A stretch of DNA of 64,000 nucleotides from positions 128,711,822 through 128,775,821 of the forward strand of contig NC_085141.1 in assembly GCF_024139115.2 (NCBI RefSeq). The letters run 5' to 3'. The position numbers were made by a program, and so were the translations under genes. The DNA is from Armigeres subalbatus (Eukaryota > Arthropoda > Insecta > Diptera > Culicidae). Each line of letters opens with the position of its first letter. Position 1 is the first letter of the stretch. The notes beneath the pieces are model-generated. The model was not told where the DNA came from. It searched no databases and was given only the letters and a program-made list of their open reading frames with translations. Positions 1-11,640 of the stretch are shown piece by piece.

Positions 1-237
1 TGGAATTATTTTGATAAAAATGTGTTGGAACTTAACCTTTGCATGAAAGCGATAAGTTTACTAAATTCAATTGAAAGTGTTTTGTTTAATTTGAAGAAGT
101 GTTTAATAAGTTTGTATTAAAGTCGCCCATAAGATAAATATTTTCATACTGATATTCGGCACAAGATAACTTTTCTTGAAGTAATTTTGAACAATCTAAT
201 TCCGGTGGGTTTTAGATAAATCCCATGAGAAGCTTAG

Positions 238-1953
238 TGCGATATGTGTAAGGACATAAACGGGAACTTTCTTACAAATGAGCGTGAGGTGATTCAAAGG
301 TGGCGGCAGTACTACGAAGAGCACCTGAATGGCGATACGGCAGACAACGGAGGCGGTATGGTAATGAACCTAGGAGCACGCGCGCAGGACATGCTCCGAA
401 TCTCCAGGAAATCCAGGAGGAGATTGGCCGGTTGAAAAACAACAAAGCCCCTGGAGTTGACCAACTACCAGGAGAGCTGTACTGCACTGGCTAGAGCGCT
501 GCACTGGGTGATTACCAAGGTTTGGGAGGATGAGGTTCTGCCGCAGCAGTGGATGGAAGGTGTCGTGTGTCCAACCTACAAAAAGGGCGATAAGCTGGAT
601 TGTAGCAACTACCGCGCAATCACATTGCTGAACGCCACCTACAAGGTACTCTCCCAAATGTTATGCTGTCGACTAGCACCAATTGCAAGGGAGTTCGTGG
701 GGCAGTACCAGGCGGGTTTTATGGGCGAACGCTCCACCACAGACCAGGTGTTCGCCATTCGCCAAGTACTGCAGAAATGCCGCGAATACAACGTGCCCAC
801 ACATCATCTATTCATCGACTTCAAAGCCGCATATGATACAATCGATCGGGATCAGTTATGGCAGCTAATGCACGAACACGGATTTCCGGATAAACTGACA
901 CGGTTGATCAAAGCGAAGATAGATCGGGTGATGTGGGTAGTTCGAGACAAAGCGTAGTTAGAGTTTCAGGGGCATTCTCGAATTCCTTCGAAACCCGCAG
1001 AGGGTTACGGCAAGGAGATGGTCTTTCGTGTCTGCTATTCAACATCGCTTTGGAAGGGGTAATACGAAGAGCAGGGATTAACACGAGTGGTACAATTTTC
1101 AATAAGTCCGTCCAGCTATTTGGCTTCGCCGACGACATGTATATTATGGCACATAGCTTTGAGAAGATGGAGGAAGCCTACATCAGACTGAAGAAGGAAG
1201 CTAACCGGATCGGACTAGTCATCAACACGTCGAAGATGAAGTACATGATAGGAAGAGGTTCAAGAGAAGACAATGTGAGCCACCCACCGCGAGTTTGCAT
1301 CGGTGGTGACGAAATCGAGGTGGTAGAAGAATTTGTGTACTTGGGCTCACTGGTGAATGCCGAAAATGATACCAGCAGAGAAATTCGGAGACGCATAGTG
1401 GCTGGAAATCGTACGTACTTTGGATTCCGCAAGACGCTCCGATCGAATAGAGTTCGCCGCCGTACCAAACTGACTAGCTACAAAACGCTCATTAGACCGG
1501 TAGTCCTCTACGGACACGAGATCTGGACGATGCTCGTGGAGGACCAACGCGCACTTGGAGTTTTCGAAAGGAAAGTGCTGCATACCATATATGGTGGGGT
1601 GCAGATGGCGGACGGTACGTGGAGGAGGCGAATGAACCACGAGTTGCATGAGCTGCCATCGTTCCATCCATCGTTCACACCGCGAAAATCGGACGACTGC
1701 GGTGGGCCGGGCGTGTAGCCAGAATGTCGGACAGTAACGCGGTGAAAATGGTTCTCGACAACGATCCGACGGGCACAAGAAGGCGAGGTGCGCAGCGGGC
1801 AAGGTGGATCGATCAGGTGGAAGATTACTGGCGGACCCTTCGTAGACTGCGTGGTTGGCGACGTGTAGCCATGGACCGAGCAGAATGGAGAAGACTCTTA
1901 TATATCGCACAGGCCACTTCGGCCTTAGTCTGAATAAATAAATAATAAATAAA
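238..1953 (+). mobile_element. RTE-like non-LTR retrotransposon, 5'-truncated, mutated (copy 1)
   Basis: This is a reverse transcriptase-bearing LINE remnant that would have copied its own RNA by target-primed reverse transcription. Reading frames at 244-435, 300-494, 457-957, 933-1718 and 1724-1933 join into one RT polypeptide in order: linker (LTNEREVIQRWRQYYEEHLNG-type block), RT palm (NYRAITLLNATYKVLSQML; FIDFKAAYDTIDR), the RQGDGLSCLLFN block, catalytic FADD encoded at 1125-1136, then the thumb/C-terminal block ending in VFERKVLHTIYGG and ARWIDQVED. The endonuclease and the 5' end are absent. At least three frame breaks (near 435-460, 925-960 and 1650-1725) make it a pseudogene. It ends with a very short 3' UTR and an AATAAA-type repeated tail (1932-1953), as in RTE elements. 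The clade assignment rests on motif memory. A related element such as JAM1 of Aedes is the likely type, but another clade cannot be excluded. Confidence 0.85.
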
Positions 1954-1959
1954 ATGGAT

Positions 1960-3608
1960 CACGAGACGGCCTTCACTGGTTTGAATGACCATAACGAAAA
2001 AGGAGATAAACGAAACGTGAATAACTACAGAGGTATTACTTCACTCTGTGCTGGATCTAAGTTGCTTGAAATTCTCGTTGGAGAAGTCCTGTTCTGTGCA
2101 TCGAAGTCATACATCTCTCCGGATCAGCATGGCTTTTTTCCTGGTCGTTCGATTGATACCAACCTTGTGCAGTTTACGTCTCACTGTCTGATAAATATCG
2201 AAGAGGGTAATCAAGTGGACACAGTTTACACTGATCTGAAAGCTGCATTTGATCGAGTTGATCACGTTATCCTGTTATCTAAATTCGATCGCCTGGGAGC
2301 TCCATCAAGCTTAACACGTTGGCTTGACTCGTATCTGACTGAACGTCGGTTATCTGTTAAAATTGGCGCAACACAATTACTAACCGCTCAGGGGTACCTC
2401 AAGGTAGTAGCCTTGGACCGTTACTATTTTCAATATTTATCAACGATGCTGCTTACTTCCTGCTGGGTTTCGCATTGCTTATGCAGATGATCTAGAAATG
2501 TTTATTGTCGTTCATAAAATTAAATAAAAACGGGTTACAGTCGTAAAAGACCTTGGAGTACTTCTGGATAGTAATCTGTCTTTCCGTGATCACTACTCGA
2601 GCATTATTGCTAAAGCGAACAGGAATCTGGGATTTATTATGCGATCAACTCGTGAATTTTCTGAACCTTTTTGTTTACGATCGCTTTACCATTGGCTCGT
2701 GCGTTCCACGCTCGAAACTGCAAGTGTGGTTTGGTGCCCATATGCTGATATCTGGATAAGGCGAATTGAAGCCATTCAACCAAAGTTCACAAGATACGCT
2801 TTAAGATTACTACCGTGGAATGACATTGCATATATGCCCTCGTATAAAACGAACGCGTTGCAGTCTCCTTGCTAAGGAATCATTACGAGATCGACGAGCG
2901 TCCAGTAGAGCACTTTTTGCTGGGAAACTATTGTTAGCTGTGATTGATGCTCCGTTTATCCTAGAAAAACTGAACTTTAACGCTCCATCAGTTACTCTAC
3001 GACCGAGAGATCCATTGCGAACTGATTTTCAGAGAACATACTATGGACTCAACGAACCCATCACTGTGATAACCAGAGAATTCAACAAAGCGTACTGTTT
3101 TTTTGACTACAACATCTCTGCATCTGTTTTCAAGAACTGACTTAAACGACTGCATCTTCAACCTGACTCAATCCACGTCTGAAACAGCAACTGTAAGGTG
3201 AGTTTCTGTCCATCACTTTTCAATTGTCAGAGTTTTGCTACTTGGTCATTTTTTTCTCTCTCGGTGAACTGGAAACACGCGACGAGTGTCGACAATTATC
3301 GTACCTTGATACCTGAACACTTGACCACACTTTAATTTCCAGAAACAAAATTTTGACTATGTTTATGATTGTTTTGACACTTGACCACACATTAATTTTA
3401 AGAAACAAAATTTTGACTATGTTTATGACTGTTATGAGTTATGACACTTGACCACACTTTAATTTTAAGAAACAAAATTTTGACTATGTTCATGATTGTT
3501 ATGAGTACGTCATCAGTGACATGTTCAAAAGGACTTTTCCACATCTACGCCCTCATCAGGATCACTATCAGATGAGGTTTGAACAACAAATAAACAAATA
3601 AACAAATA
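1960..3608 (+). mobile_element. CR1/jockey-group non-LTR retrotransposon, RT pseudogene with 3' UTR and tail
   Basis: This is a second, unrelated LINE remnant immediately downstream of the RTE copy. Frame 1954-2490 carries NNYRGITSLCAGSKLLEI, the palm block YTDLKAAFDRVDH and SYLTERRLSVKIG. A GVPQGS-type block follows near 2390, and catalytic YADD is encoded at 2480-2491 in a shifted frame. Frames 2553-2875 and 2820-3140 carry the C-terminal region (DLGVLL, IIAKANRNLGFI, VRSTLETASVVWCPY, then RRASSRALFAGKLLL and FNKAYCFFDYNIS) and stop near 3140. The region between YADD and DLGVLL is internally deleted and there are several frameshifts. A 3' UTR with three tandem copies of a 60-67 bp unit follows. 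The end is an (AAACAAAT)-type tail at about 3583-3608. The 37-kb minus-strand fragment is of the same group. CR1 versus jockey clade is uncertain. Confidence 0.8.
3317..3507 (+). repeat. Three tandem copies of a 60-67 bp unit in a LINE 3' UTR
   Basis: Units begin at 3317, 3377 and 3444, each starting ACACTTGACCACAC and containing AAGAAACAAAATTTTGACTA or a close variant. They lie between the RT stop and the A-rich tail of the CR1/jockey-like element, so they belong to its 3' UTR. Tandem 3' UTR repeats are common in such LINEs. No function can be read from the sequence. Confidence 0.85.
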
Positions 3609-3639
3609 ACTGAGAATCACGACAAAAATGTTTTGCTTA

Positions 3640-4545
3640 GATTACGATAATAGATTTTTTGTAAAAACCATGCTCCTATGATTCGAGATTCGTTAGTTTG
3701 CAGCTTTTAGGACTATTACGGGCATTATTCATGAAGGACATCTAGTGGCCACTCAAGTCCATAATATATCTTTTGTTACTCAGAGTAGCTTTGTAAAAAT
3801 CGCACTCTTCCATGGTAAGTTTCACTCACTTTAACGTTTTGGAGCTTTGGAAAAAACCGCGCACTTATAGGATGAGTTCCATGAATTCACCAGTTTTACG
3901 GACGTTCCGGATCTTCTAGAGCACCTCCGGTGGCCACTCAGGTCCATCAAAATGGGTCACCACAATCATTTGTTACTCGTAGTTCGATAATGAAAAGCTT
4001 TGGAAAAAACCGCGCATTTCTAGGATGAGTTCCATGAATAGACCACTTTTACGGACGTTCCGGATCTTCTGGAGCACTTCCGGTGGCCACTAAGGTCCAT
4101 CACAATGGGTCAACATAATCATTTGTTCTCCAACGTTCGATAATGAAAAGCTTTGGAAAAACCGTGCTCTTCTATGATGTGTTTCATAAATTGACCACTT
4201 CTACGGACGCTCCGAATCTTCTGGAGGACCATCGGTGGCCACCCAGATGCATCAAAATGGGTCACCACACTCATTTATTACCCGTAGTTCGATAATGAAA
4301 ATCTTTGGAAAAAACCACGCACTTCTATGATACGTTTCATGAATTGACCATTTTTACGAATGTTGCGTTCTGGAGGACCTCTGGTGGCCACGCATGTCCA
4401 CCAAAATGGGTCACTATAATCATTTGTTACTCAGCGTTCGATAATGAAAAGCTTTGGAAAAAAACGCGCTCTTCTAGGATGAGTTCAATGAATTGACCAC
4501 TTCTACGGATGTTCCGGGTCTTCCGGAGGGACACCGGACCGTGTA
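3640..4545 (+). repeat. Satellite of about 150-bp units, roughly five to six copies
   Basis: The phrase GGTGGCCACTCAGGTCCATC recurs with small changes. TGGCC starts at 3746, 3931, 4084, 4236 and 4385, giving a spacing of 149-153 bp after a longer first unit. Each unit also carries GATAATGAAAAGCTTTGGAA and ACGGACGTTCCGG. The units differ by about 10-20 percent, so this is an old array. Short open frames within it (for example 4305-4496) are chance. Confidence 0.85.
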
Positions 4546-5046
4546 ATAACCAGGAATTGTGTTGATCCATGGAAATGGACAATGCCGACATTCTTTTAGG
4601 ATTATTGCTACGCAAATTTATGAGCATTTCCAAAATCACCCTTCGAAGGGCAAGAAATCACGCCAAAAATTGGCTTAGTCTATGTTCCTTCAAAATCGAT
4701 TCCTGGGAACCTATATGGCCAAATTGTAGAAATCTGTCCGTACCGACATCCGCAGATTTCATACCTTCAATTTGGTGCCAAAAGATTAAGAATCGGTTCG
4801 AAAATGAACTTTTGGGAGTGAATTCAATTTGGGGTCATTTTTGACCCGCTAATGCACAACGTGTCACTTTTTTTGCTGTAGCGTTCCTAGAGGTCGCTGA
4901 AAGCTGGTTATCACCCCAAAATTTTCGTTTCCAGAAGTTAGGAAAAGTCAGAAAATTTCAACACCCTATCTCATTTTATTAAAAAGGTACAACGTTTTTA
5001 AATCATCTCTGGGCCAAAATAGACCCCAATGCACTACGAAGGTTAA
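4546..5046. other. Unassigned segment ending in a TTAA-type transposon terminus
   Basis: There is no gene here. The segment contains TTGGGGTCATTTTTGACC near 4830 and ends with a GACCCCAATGCACTACGAAGG block directly before TTAA at 5043-5046. This layout resembles the right end of the TTAA-flanked foldback element at 7799-9107 (a GACCCC block, then a short terminus ending in AAGG, then TTAA). It may be a decayed relative. A matching left terminus was not found. Confidence 0.35.
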
Positions 5047-5665
5047 GCAAGAGGGAAAGATAATGACTTCTTTGAATGGATGCGACTGCCCGGTATAAGG
5101 CGAAGGGAGGGGTAACGCTTTCATTAAATGGATGCGTCTGCACGATATAATGGGGAAGGAGTTGATAATGCCTACTTTAAAAGAACGCCTCTACCCGGTA
5201 TAAGGTGAAGGGAGTGGTAACGCCTTCTTCAAATGGATGCAACTGCCCGGCATGAGGCGAAAGGAGTTGATATGCCTTCTCTCAAAGGACGCGTCTGTCC
5301 GGTATAAGGCGAAGGGAGGGGAAACTCCTTCTTCAAATGAACGCGTCTGCCGGAAGGGGAAGGGAGGGGTAATGGCTTCTTTAAATGGATGCGTCTGCCC
5401 GGTATCAGGCGAAAAGGATTGATAACGCCTTCTTTAAAATAATGCGTCTGCCCGGTATAACGCGAAGGAAGGGGTAATGCCTTCTTTAATTGGAAGCGTC
5501 TGCTAGGTACAAAGCGAAGGACAGGGTATAATGCCTTCTTTAAATGAACGCGTTTTCTCGGTGTAAGGCGAAAAGAAGAAATAAAGAATTATTCATAAAA
5601 AAAGAAAGGAGATAATCCTTTCATTCTATCCGGCCCGTCTGCCAGATATAATAAAGGATTTGAAA
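5047..5665 (+). repeat. Degenerate minisatellite of about 58-60 bp units, about ten copies
   Basis: The unit contains GGTAATGCCTTCTTTAAATG followed by GATGCGTCTGCCCGGTATAA and GGCGAAGGGAGG. Copies drift in GC-rich blocks and the array fades out near 5665. The open frame 5237-5422 is produced by the repeat and is not considered coding. Confidence 0.85.
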
Positions 5666-6250
5666 GGGGTAATTGAAATTGAAACTACTTCTACATATTC
5701 TGAGAGCCCTTTCTTAGCTGTGCGGGAAGATGACTGGCTGCCAAGCAAGACTATACTGAAGGTGGCGTGGTTAAACTTCTGGCTTGGTCCAGGAAATTCG
5801 TCGATTAGACTTTTGACTTTTTTGGGCATAAAAGTTTCGGCGAAATGTTATAGGGAAACTGCCCCTTGAATTCATACCATGTATCCAAATCAATACCATT
5901 CGAAAACAAAGAATTTGTGCACAAATTGTTTAATTTTTCATTTTTGTGATTTTTTCAGCAGTGGGCATGCCGGATAACAACAAAACACTACACAAATTAA
6001 GCCTAAATTGCCTGTTTTACGAATGTTATTTATATAGAAGCATGTTATTAATAATGGAACAGATACCCTACAATCATTTTCTTACTTAGACCATTTTCTT
6101 TCCAATGTCTTATTTTTAGAATTTCGGCAAAGTTATGATTTAAGCCTTGTAAATTGTTCGTTTTGGCTTTGAAATGAATACTCATAAGTTTGCATTTTGT
6201 GCGACAACCTCAAATGGTCCACCAAATGGGCTAAAATAAATTATTGTATG
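5666..6250. other. AT-rich spacer, nothing recognised
   Basis: There is no conserved motif, no long open frame and no terminal repeat that I can support. Short frames at 5626-5869 on both strands overlap each other and look random. Confidence 0.5.
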
Positions 6251-6255
6251 ATTGA

Positions 6256-6636
6256 ATGGAGGCAGTATTGTGTCGAAAGAGGATGAGCTTGATGGGGCTC
6301 CTCTTGAGAACTGCTGGAGTACAGTTAAAGCAGCCATTACCGACGCAGGGGAGAGCAAAGTCCGGTATTTGGAACGAAGTCAACTGGTTCGACGAAGAGT
6401 GCACACATATTCTGGAGGAGCAGGACGCAGCGAGGGCGGTCGCGCTGCAGATCCAAGGAATGCGAGTAGATGGAAAAGCTGTGCCGTTCTAAAAAACACG
6501 CAAGTTTTATCAAAAGTTTAACGTATCCCGCAAAGGGTTCGTGCCGCGAGCCGAGATGTGCCGAGCCGATAAGGATGGGAGCATGTTGACGGACGAACGT
6601 GTGGTAATCGAAAGCTGGAAGCAGCACAGCACTATT
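6256..6636 (+). mobile_element. RTE-like LINE fragment: linker between endonuclease and RT
   Basis: The protein blocks read WFDEECTHILEEQDAARAVA, then (after frame breaks) VSRKGFVPRAEMCR and DGSMLTDERVVIESWKQH. The last block matches the linker at the start of RTE copy 1 (DINGNFLTNEREVIQRWRQ at about 247-306), so this is the part of the same family that lies just upstream. It is frame-shifted, internally deleted near 6490, and has lost both endonuclease and RT. Confidence 0.75.
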
Positions 6637-6712
6637 CTTTACTGTTTACTCCTTACCTTTTACTCTTTACTCTCTACGCTTTACTCTCCACTAGTTACTC
6701 TTGTTGGTAAAA
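6636..6712 (+). repeat. Simple repeat of TTTACTC-like heptamers
   Basis: TTTACTC/CTTACC/TTTACTC units run irregularly for about 75 bp, directly abutting the broken end of the RTE linker fragment. A shorter stretch of the same repeat occurs at 7510-7532. Confidence 0.8.
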
Positions 6713-7021
6713 TCTCAAATTCTCAAATCTCATCGGCGATTCAAATCATGCGTGAGTCAAATCCCATCAGAATCATGTCCCAGAGAATTGCTCATGATTC
6801 GAATCGCGAATGCATCATTGCATGATTTCATTGTGAATTAACTTTTTTCGCTTAAAACAATGGCATATGTGAACAAAACATACGCCTCGATTACGTTTTG
6901 ATGCTTTTTAGAGCGAAATCATTTTTGGAGAGTGAGCGAAGCGATGCGATTCTGTCCGAGAAACTCAAGCGCAATGCTCTCCCTACAGAATCGCAGCGAG
7001 TTAGCTCATGCATGAAACCTC
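6713..7021. other. Spacer rich in CATGATTC-like words
   Basis: Variants of the words ATCATGCGTGAGTCAAATC and TGCATGATT recur loosely, suggesting an old dispersed repeat, but no boundaries can be drawn and no gene is visible. Confidence 0.35.
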
Positions 7022-7158
7022 GATGATTGAGATTAGAAACCCAATTGGTCCGAAAGCCATTTGACCGCATGCCACCAGGCCGAACAAACCATTAGGCCGA
7101 AACCCATCTGGCCGAAAATAATTTGGCCGGAAGCGTCAATTAGCCGAAGGGTCATATC
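7022..7158 (+). repeat. Short GGCCGAA array
   Basis: About seven degenerate units of the type (AT)TTGGCCGAAA(N)n are present. They are the same family as the larger arrays at 23479, 25476 and 45841. One further unit lies near 7487. Confidence 0.75.
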
Positions 7159-7798
7159 ACAAGTAACCATGAAGTTATATATGCTTGTACAAAACACAGT
7201 CCTAAAAGTTGACTTAAAGTGGAAAAGGGCACTTATAAGACCGAATTAATGGTTCATTACATTGACATGTTGAAATAAAGCATCAGTAATGCATCGCTAC
7301 ATTCGTAATGATATAGAGTATCGTTGTCTGACAGTTGATACATAAATGCAACTTCACATCGTTAAAACTTTTTTTTTCATCTTTATTAATGTGTTCTCGT
7401 TAAAACTGATTTAATGCAATTAGCATTCAGCATGCCGATTTATGATTGATATATGTGCAATAATGTAATGCTTGGTTTTACTTGGGTTGGCCGAAAGGGC
7501 CATTTGTACTCTTCACTCTTTACTCTTTACGCGCTAGCACAGACAAACAGTTGGTCAAACAAACAAGCAAACATGGTCGTTGGGAATTTCCTAGGTGTTA
7601 CGTTCGTTTCTCTGTGGTATGATAATCAAATATTATCGCATGCAAATCTAAGGTTTGCATACGCGAATGCTGACTAATTTGCTTTTTGCTCTATGAACAA
7701 TTCTGAGATTACCGTTCTTTATAAAATGCGATTTAACTACTCTTCATCGAACGCCTCAAAATTTAACCAAATTGGCTTCAAATCGAAGCGATATTGTA
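7159..7798. other. Spacer, nothing recognised
   Basis: This is AT-rich unique-looking sequence. Apart from a lone GGCCGAAAGGGCCATTT and a little TTTACTC repeat near 7487-7532, I see no gene, terminal repeat or RNA motif. Confidence 0.45.
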
Positions 7799-9107
7799 TT
7801 AACCTTCTGTCTGTGCTCAAAAAAACTTACGTTGTCTGTGCTCTGGGGTCAAATTGACCCCAAATTGAAATTGCTATAACTTTTTTAATGCTTGGCCAAT
7901 TTTGGAATTTTGGGGCTGTTTCGAAAGATAATTTAATCATCTTTCAGGTCGTTACAAAATATTAACTATTGGTGGGCGGGTACATCGCGGGGAGGGGTTT
8001 TAGTGAACAAGGGTATTAAACCAGTGATTTTTTATGATTATTTTACTTATATCCGAAAATCCTACCCATTTTGAACTGCACCTTTTTTAAAAAGGTTATG
8101 CAGGAAGGCATGTGCTCTGGCATGAGGCGTTGATAAGTTTAGAACTCGGCCGCCAGGTGGTGGTATATTTGAATTAATTATTTTGGACTACTTAAGATAT
8201 TCCGATATATAGAATTCTCCTCAGTGTAAATATTCTTATCGCACAAATTCAAAAATTGGAAGACGTACTCATTATATTGAGCACCGCTTTGTAGTGCTAG
8301 ACATCCTGAACAATGTTGCCGAATACAACTTGAGTGTAGGTATGAGGGATCTCAAGCTAAAGCAATATTTCATATATGCAAGAATATTGCAAGTCCGCTA
8401 GCGCCGCCTATTTGTAAATTTCCTAATTATTCATTTCATCACATGACAGTCCATTCCCACCAGACGAACTTTATTAAAGACGTCATCTTTACAAATTTGA
8501 AATTTGTGCGATAAGAATATTTACAATGAGGAAAATTCCATATATCGGAATTACTTGAGTAGTCTAAAGTAATGAATTCAAATATATCGCCACCTAGCGA
8601 CCAAGCTCTAAACTAATCAATGCCTCATATCAAAAAACACGCCTTCCTGCATAACCTTTTTTAAAAGGTGCAGTTTAAAATGGGTAGGATTTTCAGATAT
8701 AAAAAATAAGCATGAAAAATCACTGAGGGTATAATTTTTACGAAAACCCCTCCCCGCGATTTACCCGTCCACCTATAGTCAATCTTTGGTAACTACCTGA
8801 AAGATAATTAAATTATCTTTCGAAATAGCCCCAAAAATCCAAAATTGGCCAAGCATTAAAAAGTTATAGCAATTTCAATTTGGGGTCAATTTGACCCCAG
8901 AGCACAGACAACGTAAGTTTTTTGAAAAAAGTACATTGTAGCGCATATTTTCAAGATTTTTGAAGTGAATTTGCACCTAGGAGACAGATCTCGGCGAGTT
9001 TTACCAAACTACCAAAAATTAGGAGAATCGGTTGAAAATTAAAAAAATGGCAGCCACTCAAAGTGGCCTGGGGTCATATTGACCCCAGAGCACAGACAAA
9101 AGGTTAA
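7799..9107. mobile_element. TTAA-flanked foldback element (piggyBac-like MITE) with long inverted arms
   Basis: The target TTAA is duplicated at 7799-7802 and 9104-9107. Terminal inverted repeats are CCTTCTGTCTGTGCTC (7803-7818) and its complement at 9088-9103, matching 15 of 16. Internally a left arm (about 7819-8257) is mirrored by a right arm (about 8488-8925), with blocks such as GGTTATGCAGGAAGGC and TTGCTATAACTTTTT repeated inverted. About 230 bp of loop and about 160 bp of asymmetric sequence complete it. There is no transposase frame, so it must be moved in trans. TTAA specificity and the CC-starting termini fit the piggyBac superfamily and TTAA-specific mosquito MITEs such as Wuneng. 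Family identity was not checked. Confidence 0.85.
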
Positions 9108-10140
9108 ACAGGCCTACACTCACTGCCAATATCCACATCCACATAGCAGTGAATCGAAATTTTAATGAAGCGGAAAATATTCACAGTTATTATTTTTCCT
9201 TCCTTGAGTGAGCTTCGTCCCCAGCACCATCATCAACCTCCCGAACATCGACCACGACGACACTGGCTATTGTCGTCAATCGTAACAACCTATGCCTACA
9301 CCTTTCTGCCACGTGACATAGGTAACTACTACTGAGTAGGTATCCGCTCTGGCTGGCTGCTGCCTAGTTGGTTGGGTCGTTTGCTTGGTCGATACACTTC
9401 ATCGGACGACGATCGTGGCTGTCGTCGTCGTCGTCGTTGCCAGAGGTAGCAGGTCGCGCGCGCGAGCCCAGGCCAGAGTTCTTGAACGGAGTCCGTCGTC
9501 CGTCCATCCAACAACCGTCGTCGTCGGCGGGACAACCCGAAAATAACTAGAGCATGTCACAGAATGGATTGGATTGTTTAATTTGAGTGGCAGCAGCAAC
9601 CAAGCAGTAAAGCACCTCGCCATCCGTGCCCCGAACGGGCGAATCGATCATCGTTTTAAAGGTAGCAGCAATTTTTATTTCCTATAAAATGTTTGTTTTG
9701 GACAGTCCCTGGTTGACGACGCGCAGAGGCCATTCTCTCGGTACAGGGGGCTCAATGAACCGCGTCCAATCGTACACGGATTAAAGATCAAGATCGATCT
9801 TCGCGCGGTCGGCTGTGTGCGTTCCGTGTGCTCGGTCTGGTCTGAATACAACATATTTTATTATTTTTTAACTGGAAAGGTGTGCCATTCAGAGTGTGAC
9901 ACATCTCTGAGACACCGGTTTCGTAATTGCAGCCGAAATAAATGAGAAGCATTGTTTGTAAGTCGAACGGAAAGCAGGCCAGCTGATAGCGCTTGTTTTA
10001 TGTACGGTGGAACTCGGTAAGGCTCGGGCTGACTCAGGTTGGTCGTTGTTATTTATGAAATTTATCAAATATTTGATTAGCATTGTCGTTGAAACTCCTC
10101 GGATGGTCATAAGTTTGGGAACTCGAAAGCAATCGTATGA
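9108..10140. other. Unique GC-rich island, no gene resolved
   Basis: Composition rises sharply from 9190 to about 9850, with trinucleotide runs (CGTCGTCGTCGTCG near 9424) and a short alternating CG stretch near 9451. No long credible frame is present; those at 9329-9623 come from the CGT run. The sequence resembles untranslated exon or regulatory DNA of a mosquito gene. No splice sites could be assigned with confidence. Confidence 0.35.
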
Positions 10141-10925
10141 GTCGAGTCAATCAGCAAATACAACATTTCTGGAAATTTAGTGGAAACTATTTCATACTTC
10201 TTTCAATGATTTTTGAAGCTGTGCGTAATAATTGTCTTTCACCGACCAAATTGAGGTAAATAAATACATTCTCTATCGAAACCCAGTATACCAGATCCAA
10301 ACAAATGTTTATTCGAATGTCGATCCTTTTCCGGGAACGTTCCCCATAAAAATACAATCAAATAGTGGCATTTAATAGAACAGTACTATTTCGTATTGAC
10401 TTTAAGACACGTAGAACAAAGAAAAAGTCTTTTCTATTTAAAAGCAAAAAAAGAATTAGCCTCAAAGATGAGAAAGAGCCATGAAGGCAAGGACATATCA
10501 CGATTACAAAGAAAAAGATGAATATAATAACTTAATTCTATATTCCAGTTTTTGAATTATTTGCTATCTGTCTGTTAAGCTTAAAATACTATTCAAACAA
10601 ATTGAGATTAATTGGAATGAAACAACTAGAAAACAATTTGAAAATTATTCAAAAGCATTCATTTGATAACCATCAATCAGTGGTCAACTTCCGTTCTTAT
10701 TCAAAGACCTAACAAAGAACCCTTTCTTTTCAACAACGCATGCCTTGCCGAAAATCTTATTCGGGTTCACAAAGGTCGCAGCCGGACACTCATTATGCAA
10801 AACCCATGTCCAACATACAACAAAAAATCGCTTACAATTCAATTCCTTCACATGTTGTGACTCTGTTCAACCCAGGAAATCTTGTAAACACAAAGGGCTG
10901 AGAAACCATACAAGACATTTGATTT
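10141..10925. other. AT-rich spacer, nothing recognised
   Basis: No coding, repeat or RNA signal can be supported here. The small frames at 10663-10930 lack any recognisable motif. Confidence 0.45.
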
Positions 10926-11640
10926 CTTGACTTTGATGACTCGCCGATTAGAGCGAAGGGGGAATCGACGAAAAACACACTTCAAAGAGTGCAATAGCAC
11001 CGCGCTTACCCTTTCTTCATTTCAAATCACCAGACCACCATTGGTAGGTGGTAGATTCATCCCCGAAATATTACCCGCCAGCTTGAGCCCTCGAGTTCAC
11101 TTCCGAGTGCTATTCCCACTTGATCCGCTTCGGGAAATAATCAGTTAGCTAAACTGACCACTTGAGGAAGCATTCGCACATAAAAAGAATGCAAACAGAC
11201 AGGGAACAAGCGCTGGGGGATCGGAGACTCGTCCTTCGACCACCGGAGACAGCGAGCCAGTTCCAGTTGATGCAGGAAAAAGGAGGGTTAACACAAAAGC
11301 GCACAAACTGTGTGACCATCATCATCGGCGAAGCGCGCCGTTTAGTGCCAGTTACGTTGGCTGCTCGTTACAATGCGAGCGAGCGCTAACAAGACGGCCG
11401 GCCAACAACGCAACGCAAAGAACAAGGAAAACCCTTTCGTTTGGCGTTCCTTTCGCTTTCGTCGCCAACTCGTCCCCGTGTGGCATCCTGTTAGGTCCGT
11501 TGTTGTAGTTGTTGAAGACGGGCAGCCAGTCAAAGCAAGAGTGATGATGACTCTATAATGCGAAAAGACCAAGACGATGAATGACGCGAAACCGTCGGTC
11601 GAGCGCGTTAAAACATTAATATTGGGTTTTTGGTCAGTAC
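10926..11640. other. Unique GC-rich island, no gene resolved
   Basis: The composition change resembles the 9.2-kb island, and low-copy sequence is likely. Overlapping small frames on both strands (10927-11572) have no family resemblance. Possible untranslated exon or regulatory DNA. Confidence 0.3.

Noticed and set aside
3640..5665. CRISPR-like repeat-spacer arrays
   Set aside because: The ~150-bp and ~60-bp repeats are contiguous diverged tandem units without unique spacers, in a eukaryotic genome context.
9329..9623. Arg/Ser-rich minus-strand frames
   Set aside because: Derived from the CGT trinucleotide run; two registers are open at once.
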